Assembly (NCBI RefSeq): GCF_000220395.1
Contig: NW_004086393.1
Span: 1 to 33,877 of the forward strand
Reading direction: 5' to 3'
From: Ichthyophthirius multifiliis
Lineage: Eukaryota; Ciliophora; Oligohymenophorea; Hymenostomatida
Length of the DNA stretch: 33,877 nucleotides
Positions 1 to 12,765 of the stretch are shown piece after piece; position 1 is the stretch's first letter, and each line of letters starts with the position of its first letter. The notes under the pieces were generated by a model. It worked only from the letters and a program-made list of their open reading frames with translations. It was not told where the DNA came from and made no database searches. The translations under genes and the position numbers were made by a program.

Positions 1-309
1 TCAAATANAAAATTTTTTTCTAATTTTATTCATTTTTAATTTTTTAAAATGCCCATATAAAATATTATAATATACAAAAAATTATAAAATGAAATCATTA
101 TTATACCTTTTTATATAATTTAAATTAATAAAAAATTTCAGAAATTCATTACTTAATATTGTTTTGCTTGTTTGACAATATGTAACTACATATTATTTAT
201 TCGTAAATGGAATTCTTAAATTTATTTTATTAGCCATAAAATATTAGAATTCTTCATCTTCATCTTATTTTATTTAGATTATTTATTCTTTTCTTTAAAA
301 TGCGCTCAT
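1..309 (-). CDS. 5' part of an unrecognised protein, runs off the left edge
   Basis: An ATG at 309 (reverse strand) opens a frame beginning MSAFQRKEQI, followed by an acidic stretch (QDEDEEF) and then a compact segment containing INLRIPFTNKQYVVTYCQ. No TGA occurs in this frame before the window edge. The base mix between about 130 and 309 is clearly richer in G/C than the flanking spacer, and in-frame TAA codons fall where Gln is plausible. A GT donor is possible near 112, after which the sequence becomes AT-rich, so the last 110 bases may be intron. An undetermined base (n) lies at position 8. I do not recognise the family. Confidence 0.5.
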
Positions 310-1452
310 TTTTTTATATATTTAAATATTTTTATTTTCTAAAGAAATTTAATTTTGTAAAAATTAAAATATATATAAAACAAATAATTAAATCAATTGT
401 TTTTATTTTATTTTAAAAAAAATGATTAATTTAATAATTAATTATTAATTAAAGTAAAATTTTATAATCTATTATATATAAATCTTAAAAAAATTATTTT
501 AAAATATGCTATGAATAAAGATATAATAAATATATATTTATATTATTAAAAATAAGCAAAAAACATTAATTAATTCAGATTATAAAACTTCTTATAATAA
601 CCTATTTTCATTAATTTCAAATAATATAATATTTTATATATTAAAAAATATATTTAAATTAATTTGTTGCCTTTATAAAATAGGATATTAAATAATTAAC
701 TTTCTATATTATGATATATATATATTTGCGATTTGTTTGTATATAAGTATTTTTTTATATATATATATTTATACAAATAAAAATATATAATATAATATAA
801 TATAATATAATATAATATAATATACAAATTAATATAATTACATATATAAAATATTATTATATATTATATCCTAATATTAATATGAAAAATATGAAAATTT
901 GAATAATTTTCAAATAAAACATTACTCATTTTAAAATTTTAGAATTTTTTTTATAATTATTTTCTTTAGAGATTAAAGATTCCTTGAAAAAAAAAGGTTA
1001 TATGCCTAAAGAAAAACTTACTTAAAAATATAGAAAAAAAATTTCATTTATAGACCAAAATTAAAATATTTATATGATCATCAATATATTAAATACATAT
1101 AAACTAAAAAGTTTAAAAATAATATATAAATATTATTCATAAGTATATAATTATTATTATATATTTACAATCAGATATAAAAAAAGTATATTTTTTTATT
1201 ATATTTAAAATATGAACATAAAAAACATGATTTTTATTTTAAAAAATTAATACTAATAAAGGATTTTATGATATCTTTTATAATAATTATTTTTATATAT
1301 ATATATTTATATATTTTTATTTTTATATATATATATTTAATTTAAAATTAAATAGAAAATATTCTCATTATTAATTAAATAAAAAACAAAAAGAAAAAAA
1401 ATATTTATATTTATATTTATAAAATAAACTAATTTTAATATTATTTTAATTA
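310..1452. other. AT-rich spacer with simple repeats
   Basis: This is almost pure A/T with no convincing gene. It holds a short pentanucleotide (TATAA) microsatellite near 786-822 and several (TA)n runs near 710-770 and 1290-1340. A plus-strand frame from about 960 to 1360 lacks TGA and reads plausibly for about 40 codons near its start (RDQRFLEKKRLYAQRK), but it has no good start, no recognisable motif, and dissolves into repeats. I do not call it a gene. Confidence 0.5.
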
Positions 1453-4113
1453 TCACCTAAATATACCCGTTTAAAATTAATTATATTTAATTTCCTAAAA
1501 ATCAGCAGAAAAAGTTACATTACAAGAACTTTTACCAAAAAAGTATTCACTATTTTATATCGCTTATAATTCTAATTCTTATTATTATTATTATTATATT
1601 TATATAAAATTATTATTATTAATTAATAAAAAGCTTTCTTTTTTAATAATTTAATTATCATCTTCTGTTTAGTTAAAATCTTTATACTTTTCTTAACTAT
1701 TAACTCTATTTTACATTTATTCGAAGCTTAACTAACTTATATTTTTTTTACTTGTATTATTTTCAGTAATATTTTCTTTTTCATTTATATGATTTTCGCT
1801 TTCTACTACATTTTTAGCCCCTAAAGTTACAAAAACTTAAAATTATTTTGATTAGCCTGTAAAAAAATATTTAGACCCCCTTGGAATATTTATAATAGTA
1901 TCTTTTTTATTAAAAGTTTTTAAATCAAAAAAGGTCTTATTTGGTTTTCGAGCTTTTCTTTTAAAAATTTTAGGTTATTCATCTTCTACTTAATTTTTGC
2001 TCTCATTAATTTTCAAATCTCCTATATTAAAAATTTACTTAAACATTTCCAAATCTTAATAAATCCCAAATTCAATTTAACAACCACCTTTTGGCGATAT
2101 ATTAGCTTTTAAATCAAAAGGACCTATACTTCTTACGATTTCTTATAACACAATAGTTTCTATTTAATTTACATATGGACTATCTGTACCATCAAGATGA
2201 TCTTAAAATATATATAAATATACATATATTTATATATATATATTACCAATAATGCCTTCGTTTTCTTTATTTTCGTCTTTTAAAAATTCAATAGTAAAAA
2301 AACAATATTAATTATATCTCTTTTGCACTCATATATTCTAATTTTTATATTAGAAATAGCTATTTTTAAGCAATTCATAATTAGTGAAATTAAAATTTAT
2401 TTAATTCTTTTTTAATCATTAATGATTTTATATTCTTCCGGAATTTCATATAAAATCTCCAAATTTTAAAATACTTTAATTATTTTTATCATAAATTTAT
2501 TAAAATCGAATTCTCCGCATTTCATCAATTATATCTAAGCAAGTTTCGAAAAACCCTTAAATTTTCTTCTATTATTTACAAATAGAAAATAATCATATAT
2601 AACATAACATTTATTAACCAAAACTATGTTATTTAACACTATTTCATCAAATTTAGACTTAACTAATATCCATCCTTAATTAAAATATTCTAAATTCTAT
2701 ATTAATGTCGTCCTATAGTTTTCTAATACTGAAATTATAAATTAATCACTTTTTTGTTTTTCTTCTTTGTAAAAATCTATATCTTCACGTAATGTTTAGT
2801 CTTCAATTGATACTACTAATAATGGTTTACTGTTTGAAATACCATAATATATGACTTTAACCTTTAATTTTTGTCTTTTACTTTCTTATCCAATTTCTTT
2901 ATAATAATAGCCTTCCATTTCATCCATTTTCAAAAATCCTTAATGCAAAAAATCGAAGTTTTTTGTGATATTTGTTGTAAAACTTTACTTGTATTTTTTT
3001 TCGAGTTATTTCAGTTTTTTTTTTAGTTTTTTTTGTTAATTTTAAGGAACTATTTAAATATTTATTTAGTAAAACATAAAAATTTACTTTTCTCTATTAT
3101 CGAATGTAAATTATTTTTTTGTACTATTTTTTTTATTATTGAAATATTTATTGTTACTAATATTTTTGTTATAATTTATTTTTTATAAATAATTATCAAT
3201 CATTATATGTCTATGGGTTAAATATTTTTTCAAACTTTCAAATTCGGAAAATCCTTAAAACTTTATATTTGATGTATCTATACAAAGTTCTATTTTTTCC
3301 AAAAACTAACTATATTAATCATCATCTTCTTTTTTTATTTTACATATGATTCCGCTGCAGAACTGCAATCATATAAGCTTAATCTCATAGTAACAGGATC
3401 ATAATCACTAATTATAATCTTTAAAGTAAGCAATTAATCAATAATTTATCTCCATTCAGTTTCTTTTTCTAATCTATAAAATTTTTTGCGATCATATTTT
3501 TATTTTGAATAATCCATTAATATCATTATAATAGCTATTCCATAAAAATTTAGAACAAAATAAACATCATAATATAAGGAAACTATTAAAAAGTTAAATA
3601 AAATTCCAATTGTATTAAATATAAAACTATATGTTCTTATGTATATTAAATTAAATTATAAAGACTATATGTATTTTATTATTTAAATTTATATATTTAT
3701 AATATATATAATAAAATATTTATATATTTATATATTTATATATATATTAATATATTTATATATTTATTTATTATTTATAAATATTTAATTTTTTTTTATA
3801 TAAATGTATATAATGTTTAATTATTTTTATATTTTTTTTTATATATAATTTTTACAATTGAAAAATAAAAATATAGCCAATTTTAGTCTTTTTAGTTAAA
3901 ATTATTCTATATTTCTTATAAAAATCGACAATAGAATAAGCTAGTTAAAATGTTTTATATTGTAAATCCTAATTATAATAAAACTGGGAATTTATAAATT
4001 ATTGCCTGAATTATTAAATGTAATATTAAACTAATTAATAAATTCCAGTTAAATTCATAATATAGTAATGATTAAATAAGAAAAATTGTATTTCCTATTT
4101 CTATAAACACCAT
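1453..4113 (-). CDS. Membrane protein with degenerate histidine-kinase (HisKA/HATPase) core
   Basis: There are three exons: 4113-3856, 3664-2247 and 2201-1453, with introns of 191 and 45 nt. With two one-base corrections the product is about 808 residues. Roughly the first 170 residues are hydrophobic, with several membrane segments (for example FLIVSLYYDVYFVLNFYGIA). A linker and a PAS-like segment follow, then a region resembling a histidine kinase. An H-box-like stretch near residue 395 reads FIISVLENYRTTLI, where kinases have F-x-x-x-[MV]-S-H-E-x-R-T-P-L, so Glu401 sits at the phospho-acceptor His. An N-box-like stretch reads RIKQILISLIMNCLKIA, with Asn517 kept. The glycine-rich G1 and G2 boxes are not recognisable. 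The C-terminus is Q/N-rich and no receiver domain is seen. This implies a sensor-kinase relative that has probably lost autophosphorylation. The frame changes by +1 at 7-base homopolymers (3330-3336 and 2296-2302); adding one base at each makes the exon sum 2427, divisible by three. Hybrid sensor kinases are common in ciliates. The family call rests on motif order only. Confidence 0.6.
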
Positions 4114-4941
4114 TTGTTATATTTTCTATTTATTTATTTTTAAAAATTAATATGTTAAAGTAAAATCTTATTATTTTTATTAAAAAAATTAAAAAAGATT
4201 GTTAAAAAAAATTTATAATACCCTCTAAAAAAATTTATATCTAAATTATTATTCTAATAAATTTGATTTATATTACATTGTATATCTATTGCATACGTTT
4301 TTTTTTTTTTGATTTTTTTTTTTGTCATATTAAGTATTTGATTGAGAATGAAATCTACCAAATTTATTCTTTATTTGACTTCTAAATTATTCTAATCTGC
4401 CCATATTGTATATTCAATTTTTTATTTCTGTTATTTTTTTGTAAAAAAATACGTATACAATAATAAATTATTTTTATAAAAAAAACAGATTATTAAAAAT
4501 ATTTAAATAATATATAAATTATTATTTTTTAATAAAAAAACCTTCTTAATTTTGTATATTTTTATAAAAATTAATATAAACTAATATTTATAAATATATA
4601 AAAAGTTATATAATTATTTAATATTAAAAATAAATAAAAAAATAATAATTTTTATAAAATATTTCTATTAATATTTATTTTAAATTTTAATTTTTAATAA
4701 TTATTTATTTATTTTTATCAAAAATGTATATTATTTTCTTTATTTAATTATAATATAAAATTTAACAAATAATGCAAATATAATATTTATTTGCATTAAA
4801 GATATTTCTTTCTGTGTAAAAACATTATATTTATTTAATTTTTTTATTAATAAAATGTTAATTTATTATATTTTATTTATAAAAAATATAATAAAAACAG
4901 AAATTTATTTCATTTTCATTTATAAAAAAAAAACAACAAAA
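4114..4941. promoter_or_regulatory. Divergent intergenic region between two genes
   Basis: This 828-base AT-rich spacer separates two genes transcribed away from each other (starts at 4113 on minus and 4942 on plus), so it should carry both promoters. It contains T-runs near 4300-4325. I see no specific element that I can name. Confidence 0.4.
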
Positions 4942-7202
4942 ATGTCATTTACCCCAAGAAATAGAAATTTAACAAACTAAAATAAGCCAAATGAATTAGA
5001 TAGTCTAATACAAAAATTAATATCATATTAAAATAGCCAAAAATAAATTTTATACAATACTATAAATTAAAAATATTTGATATAATAACTTGATAAAGAT
5101 AAAATATAGTAACTAGAACTTTTATTCGAAAAAAGAAAAATAGATATAATTGATTTTGTTCATTATTTTATTAAATAAATTTCTCATAATGAAGAAGAAA
5201 GAATATATGTAATAATGGCCACAATAGATTTATATAGGTCTATTTTATAAAAATATGGCGAAAAAACTAAAATAAATACATCCAATTTATTATCTTATAT
5301 ATGTGAAGTATAATATTAAATCATATTTTTATATTTTTTATTTATTAAGATTTAACAAGATAAAAATTACGATTAATATAAAATTTAGTCTCTTTAAGTA
5401 CCCGAAACTAATAAATATAATATAAATACTTAAAAAATAAGATAAGTAGATTAAAATATGCCACCTTTATATGGTAAAACAGAAGAAAATTTAAATACTT
5501 TAAGTAAAGAGAAATTTTATTCAGATTAGTAGCATCATTTAAATTAAAATGTCAAATAGTAATAAATATATATATTTATATATATATACATATATATTTA
5601 TAAAATATATTATATAGAGGATTTTATGCTAAAGAAATGAATTGTATTTTAAGTTTAGATAATTTATCGAATAAAATTGATATATTTACTTTAGATTGTA
5701 AATTAAAATAAAAAATTAAGCCTAATAGTTAAAAAAATAATGAAAATCACACAAAAATAAATAATGATGTTATTATTTTTAATTTTACCTGGAGTGAGAG
5801 ATAACAAAGAGTAAAAAAAAATATCATATAGAATAATATATATATATATATTTATATATAAATATATATAAATATATTTATACATATATAGATTGGAGCA
5901 ACCTTAAAAGATTTGAAATTATCTTTTTGGGATTTATAAGATAATTTTTAATACGAAAAATAAATAAATATTCAAAACTAATTATCAGAATATTAGCTAA
6001 ATATATGGTTTTTAGACTTATTTAATACTTGGGTAACTACAGATTCCAAAAACAAACTATATTTCTGGGATATAGAGAAAGAAATAATAACCCTAACAAT
6101 TTCCAACCCAAAAATAAAGCACACAATATTCTAAATACTCGAAATTACCTAACTAAGACTTCTAGCTGTAGCATCCCTAGACCGAATAATAACTATATGG
6201 GACATAAACAAATGCTAAATAGTCTAAGAAATTGAACTATCAAAAAGTGGTATCCATTTTATAACCTATTTCAGTACTTATTAATCCTTAATATGTTCCG
6301 GTTTTGAAAACAACATCTAAATTTTCCAAATAAAAACCGATTTTTTAGATATTACACATAAAGGGGTTCTTATAGGTCACTTTAGTATTATCACGGCTAT
6401 TGATTGTATTGAAAAAACTCACTTAATAATAAGTGCTGATGATAGTGGAGTTTTAAAACTTTGGGATATAAGAACTTTGAAGTGTATATAGAGTATAAAT
6501 TATGGCAACAAAACTAAAATTTTGAAACTAATAAATATATACGAGAAGGGGAAATTATGTTTTCTGGGTACAAGGGTAAATATTTTATCTTTTCTTGAAA
6601 AAAATGAAAATTAACTTCAAAAAAAATAAACAAATTTTCCTATAAAATGTGTCCTTTAAGATAATAATATGCTAGTATTTTCTGAAAAAGATCTCAAATT
6701 TATAGATATATAAACAGGATAGGTAAAATAAGCTTTCGTGGGAATATAAGGCGATTTAGATGGAAGTATTAGTGCATGTGAAGTATTTGATTAAGCTAAT
6801 TCTTTCATTATAGGAAATAGTAATGGATTAATAAATATGCATAATATGTTTAATGGAGACCTTCTTTTTTAATTGGACTCTCATTAAAATGAAGTCTCAG
6901 GTTTAAAAGTAGATTTCATTAATAAAATGTTAATATCATGTGGATGGGATTCAATTGTGAAAGTCTAATAAATATTACAAAATGGAAAAGTGGAACTTAA
7001 AAGATAAATAGATAATTGCTATTGGGGAAAATAAGTTAATTTAATAGAGTTTTCAATACATCATAATATTATTTTAATTGGATCAGATTAATCAGAGAAA
7101 ATATATGTATATGATTATGAATTTTTTAATATTTTAACACAACTTGAATTAAACAGTTAAGTAAATAATAAATATATATATATATATAAAAAAAAAAAAA
7201 AT

Positions 7203-7244
<42 letters not shown>

Positions 7245-8810
7245 CTCATATATCTATTTTTTTATTTTTAGAGTTTTCCTACATGTTTTTATATTATAGA
7301 TGGATTATCTATATTAATAATATCTAGTAATGATGGATTCGTACATATATATAATTTTTAATAAAATGAATAATCTTTTGTGGCTAGTTTTGTTTATTTA
7401 TTTTATATTGATCCTTTTTTTAATAATGAAAATTATTTTTTAGAAAAAACTTCTTTATTATAAAAAAGAGATAGTATTAAACTAGAAAATTAATAGATTT
7501 TAACAAAAAAAGCTGTTATAAACTTACAAAACTAAAATTAAAAAAAAAAAGTATCTAAAAATACCCATACACAGCACTTACAATTTTAAATTTCTCCTCA
7601 ACAATAGCTCTAACCATCTGATCTTTTAGAAGGTTTATAAACTCATATTGACGAATTATTAAAGATTCCCAAAAACACGCATTTTGTGACAAAGATATTA
7701 ATTGAAAAAGAGATTGTTTAACAAAATTTAATTTTATAAAAATGTATATTATATCTCTCAACTAATAAAGGAGATTTAATTATTTTCGACTTAAAAAATA
7801 TTCTTTAGAATTTTCCATATATATAATCTACTACATTAAGGTTAAATTATAATCCTTATAGAGTTTCTAAATAAAATTTTTTAAAAGTAAAATATTATTA
7901 TTATTATTTTTTTTTAAACAAAAAATTTAATAAAAATAGAATATTTAAGGAATAAAAAACCCATTAATAAAACTTTAAATATTAAAATCTTAAATGGAAT
8001 AATGCTTAATAAATAATCAAGAAAAACTCTAATTAAAAATCGAAAAAGCTCACAAAGACTAAATAACAACTTTAGACTTGATAAAATTAGAAAAGCCATC
8101 GATTTTAACATCTAGTATAGACTCCTATATAAGAATCTGGGAAAAATAAACAGGGAAAATGCTCGCAAGTTTGAACATAAACCACCCTTTACCTATTTTA
8201 TGGAACATAAACTTAGATATATTCGGTGAATGCAAAAAAAAGCTCACCTACACATTAAAAATACTAGATATTATATACTAAAAATACTAAAACGAAATGA
8301 ATAGAAACGACATTTCGTTTATAAATGTATAGAATTTTTTAAAAAAGCTTATATAAGAGAAAGAGGATGAAAATGTTCTTTAATAAAAATAAATGATAAA
8401 ATAATAAAAAATAATTATGAAAGATGAATTCTAACCTAGAGACTTATAATTTGAATAAACTAAATAATTTTTCGCGAATGAATTATTGGGAAATTCCCTA
8501 AAAAGAATGGAAGCTAATAAAAGAGTGGCAATAGCCACTAGCTAATGGAACAAAGAGTAATAATATTTGCAAAATATGGAAAGTTTTTTAAATTAAAATA
8601 ATAAATTTAATAAAAATAATGAAGATTAGGAATAAATAAATAATTTTTTAAATATTAATTATAGATAAAATCTACTTAAAAAAAGAGAAAATAATAGTTT
8701 AATAACGTAATAATATTCAGAAAATACTTAAAATTTAGAATAGAAATTAAATACTTAATATATATAATAATGGAAGTATAATTTATATATTATATATATA
8801 TATATATATG

Positions 8811-8846
<36 letters not shown>

Positions 8847-9417
8847 ATAATAGGAATACAAATTAGTAATTGTCCATAAAAATAAAAAAATTGAAATTTT
8901 TAAATAAGAAAAATATTTTTAATAAAATACACTCAAACTAAATGATTAGTTAATAAAAATTTAAATTAATAATTCAGATTTGTCTTAAATTAGAAATAGT
9001 ATGTATTTTATAAACTCAGAAAATTATGAATATTTAAAAAATGATAATTTTTATGATTATGCCTAATAAAAAAACTACACTAATAGTTCTTCTAATAATC
9101 TTTATAAAAGTTCATCTTCTTAAAATAAACTATCTTCAATTATTTCCAATATGAAATATAAAGTCAAAAAATCTTAAGTAAATTTCTCAAACGAATCTAT
9201 TATTACTAATATTTTGTCAAAAAGATAAGAAACTTCTATTTAAAGTAGTTAATTTTAAACTGAAAATAATGCTTTGACCCAAAAAGATAATTAGTTTTTG
9301 AAAGATAGTAATCATTTACCTAAAATATAAGAAAGAAAAAATTTAAATACTGAATAAACTTAAGATTTAAAAAGACATAAAAAAAATGTTTCTAAAAAAA
9401 AAAGTTACTTCATATGA
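4942..9417 (+). CDS. Large WD40-repeat protein, WDR49/WDR64-like
   Basis: Seven exons: 4942-5307, 5350-5558, 5618-5810, 5892-7160, 7272-7886, 7940-8775 and 8854-9417. All junctions are GT...AG and the phases agree, apart from one +1 correction at the 7-A run 8884-8890. The total is then 1351 codons. The N-terminal 120 residues are helical and resemble the EF-hand-like lead of WDR49/WDR64. WD40 strands follow: LKLSFWDL, NKLYFWDI, DRIITIWDI, GVLKLWDIR, and later DSYIRIWEKQTGKMLASL, suggesting two propellers. The C-terminal 300 residues or so are Q/N/S-rich and low in complexity. The start is the first ATG after a long A-rich leader. WDR49/64-type proteins are associated with cilia and flagella, so an axonemal role is inferred. 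Introns at 5811-5891, 7161-7271 and 8776-8853 are largely (TA)n. The WD40 call is firm; the subfamily is less certain. Confidence 0.75.
7196..7240. repeat. (TA)n microsatellite inside an intron
   Basis: A run of alternating T and A follows an A-tract within the 111-nt intron 7161-7271. Similar (TA)n tracts fill other introns here (5830-5890, 8790-8842, 11330-11367, 19652-19687, 22322-22350), so intron interiors tolerate this repeat freely. Confidence 0.85.
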
Positions 9418-10583
9418 TTTTAGTTTAAATTTTTACATTAAATAATGATAATATAATATTTTATATATAAAAAAAGAAATAATTTAATATTATTAATTTT
9501 TTATAAAATAAATAATTAAAATTAATTTATAAAATATTTTTATTTTATTTTATTTTTAAAAAAATAAATATAATAAAAAATCTATAATAAAGAAAAATAT
9601 TTGCAAATAAAAAATATAAATATATAATTATTGCTTCATATATATAATTATTTTATTTAATTAAAAAAATTATTTATTTTAGTATATTTCTTATATTATA
9701 ATAATAAAATATATTTAATATTTTTCTATATTTAAATTTTATATGGATTAATTAGATTTATTATAAAAAATTTAAGAAATTCTTTTTTTTATCTTAAAAA
9801 AATTTACCAAAAAAAATATTTAAAAACAAATCCCTTTGTATTTTTTTTATTTTAGATTTTTATATATATTAGTGTTTATTAATTAAAAGAAATATCAAAT
9901 TAAATTTATAGTATTTTGTATCTATTATTTTTAATTATTATTTTTGTTTAACTTAAATATAGATATGGGGGGGTCAAAAAGATATTTTATATAAATGAAA
10001 TTCTATATTTAAGATAATAAATTTCTCAATCTAATTTTTTATAGATATATTAATTCCATTTATTACAAAACATTATTTTATTAGAAGTTTTAATATTAAT
10101 AAAGAATATTTACATTAAAAATAAAAATAAAATTAAACTATTTATTATTATATCTTTTATTTATATTAATATATAATTTAAAAATAATTTTTTTTATTAA
10201 TATAAAAAATAAGTATAAATAATAATTTTATTATAATTTTTTTTATTATTTATAATAAAAAAATAAATATATTATTAAATACAAAATTTTCATTATATAT
10301 TTAATTATTTAATAAAAAAAAAAAAATTAAATTATTATATAGTCTTTAAATTTCAAAATTATAAAATTAAACTTTTATAAATTTAATTTTAATATTTTTT
10401 TTGATTTTATTTATAATAATCTAAAATATATTATAAAAAAGAAATCTAAAATAAATCAAAATAAGTTATAATTATATATTAAAATAACAAAGAAACCTAA
10501 AAAAATGATTTTTTCTTCTATTTAAAACTATAAAATAAAATTTTTTTAATAATAAAAAATTATATAAAAATATAATAATATAG

Positions 10584-10616
<33 letters not shown>

Positions 10617-10751
10617 ATAAATATAAAAATAGTTTTTTTTTTTTTTTTTAATTTTTATTAAAAAAAATAAATAAAAATATAATTTTTCTTAATTTTACAT
10701 ATTATACAAATAAAAAAAGAAATTTTCTAAATAAAAAATATAACAAAAATA
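9418..10751. other. AT-rich spacer
   Basis: About 1.3 kb of almost pure A/T lies between two plus-strand genes, with long A and T runs near 10580-10650. No frame with balanced codon content was found on either strand. The short G run at 9966-9972 is the only conspicuous non-A/T feature. Confidence 0.6.
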
Positions 10752-11335
10752 ATGAACTAACAACAAATAAACTAAGAAATACTAAATTGTATGTAAAAAT
10801 CAAATTTCACACAAATTGAATCACTTATTTCTACATCTCCTACTCCCATAGACTTTTTAAAAATATTAAATGATAAACAAGATACCATTTTACATAGATT
10901 ATCATTAAATTAAGCAAGCAATCAATAGTTTCAAAATATATTTTAATATATTAAGAGGACATAAGACAATAAATAGTTATTAATTTTAATAGACAAACAA
11001 AATAATGATGGATTTACAGCAATTCATTATGCATCATTTAAAGGGAACATTGAAATTATGAAAGTACTGATGGAATAAGGTGCAGATATAAATATAATAT
11101 CCTAAAAAGGAACCAATGTATTAGAAATGGCAATATAAGGAGATAAACCTATTTCTCTTATATTCTTTTAACAATATGGGATTAATATACTAAAGAAAAA
11201 TTATTTAAATAGCACATTATTACATTGGGCATGCTATGCAAATTCTGAAAATTCTTTTAATTTTTTAATGTCATAAACAGATGACTAAGAATACATAAAT
11301 AGTTAAGATAATGTAATTATATATATATATGTATA

Positions 11336-11367
<32 letters not shown>

Positions 11368-12570
11368 GGATGGTTATACGCCATTACACTTATCAGTAAT
11401 AGGTGGAAATTCTAGAATAGTAAAAAAACTTTTAATTAGAGGTGCAAATAAGCACATTTAAGATAATCATTAAATGATGCCTAATTAACTTGCTTAAGAA
11501 ATCAAATACAATAACATATAAGAGATGTTAGAATTAAAAAAAGGCATTTAAGAATTTTGCAATTTAAAACAACCTTTTATGCCAGTTAATAAAACAAACA
11601 AATAAATTTATATTTTTCTTTCTATTTTTTTTTTTAAAAATATTGCCTTTATTTTATTAATTTTACCTTGTTTTGAAACTAATATTACTCTTTAATTATT
11701 TTTCTATATATTCTTAAATATAATGACCTTATTTTTTTACTCTATTACAATTTTCACTGATCCTGATTTTGTTTCTGGTATAAAAAAAGTAATTATTGAA
11801 AACCAAAAAGATAAAATATAATAATAAATAAAATACAGTCAGTCCTCTGAAACTAACCAAACTTCACTTTTAATAAAAGAAGACAAAAAAAGAAATCCCT
11901 TTTCGATTTATATATATAAAATCAAGAAGAAATACATAAAATATGCCCAGATTGTGAAATAATAAAGCCTCTGAGATCAAAACATTGCGATATATGTAAA
12001 AAATGCGTAAAAGTGTATGATCATCACTGTCCTTGGGTAAATAATTGCATAGGAGCTAAAAACCATAAATATTTCTTAATTTTTATTATTTTTTTATGCT
12101 TGAATTTAACTTATTTTATACTACTTATTTCTTTATATATTAATTATACATACTAAGAAGATCATTTATTAATGTTTTGGGGAAATAATTAACGATTGAG
12201 GCATATTTTATTTATTTTAAAATATATTTTTGGAATTTTTACTATTTTATTCAATTCTTTTTTAGTATTTATGATTATGGCACTTATATATGTACAAATA
12301 ACCAACTTTTTATTAAATTTGACAACATTTGAGAGATATTAGAGCCTCAAAAAGAAAGAAAAGAGTCTTTAATTATAAAATAATAGCAATGTATTCCAAT
12401 AATAAAGCTATTTATCATCTAAAGTAAGCAGTTCGGTTGAAGCAAATAGTTATTAAGAAGAATCTTTGCTTTTTAAAAATAATTAAAAAAAGTAAAATAT
12501 GGGATTATATAATTGTTTTTTAATGTGTTCTCTTAATTAAAAAAACACTCTATATGATTATAAACTGTGA
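10752..12570 (+). CDS. Ankyrin-repeat DHHC palmitoyltransferase (ZDHHC13/17-like)
   Basis: Protein S-acyltransferases transfer palmitate from acyl-CoA to cysteines of target proteins at Golgi or plasma membranes. Two exons (10752-11312 and 11369-12570) flank a 56-nt TA-rich intron. Ankyrin repeats occupy roughly residues 84-250 ([37 protein letters not shown]). Two hydrophobic segments follow, then the Cys-rich DHHC domain: [33 protein letters not shown], with the catalytic DHHC at about 405-408. Two more membrane segments and a TTxE motif (TTFE, about 506-509) come next, and a Q/S-rich cytosolic tail. This is the full HIP14-like architecture. One +1 frame change lies at the 7-A run 11885-11891, upstream of the DHHC domain; with one extra base the CDS is 588 codons. 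The start ATG is the first in frame, after an A-rich leader. Confidence 0.93.
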
Positions 12571-12765
12571 AAAAAAAAAAAAAAAACTAATAAATAAATA
12601 ATTAAAATATATATATACAATAATTTTTTTTTTTTTTAATAATAAAAAAAAAAAAAAACAAAAATTTTATAAAAAAAACTCTTTTTTTTTTTTTTTTTTT
12701 TTCCTTTTTTTCTATCTTTTTTATTATTTTAAAGGAAATATGATTAAAATTTTATTATAAAAATA
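12571..12765. other. Short homopolymer-rich spacer
   Basis: A and T runs of 9-19 bases dominate the gap after the DHHC gene. No gene is seen. It probably includes that gene's 3' end signals. Confidence 0.5.

Noticed and set aside
960-1365. Plus-strand frame without TGA
   Set aside because: There is no start, no motif, and its second half is A/T repeat; with TGA as the only stop, such frames are expected by chance.
6029-6235. Plus-strand frame ending in TGA
   Set aside because: It is an out-of-frame shadow of the main WD40 exon 4.
7555-8111. Two minus-strand frames
   Set aside because: They are antisense to WD40 exons whose sense frame gives clear WD motifs and phased introns.
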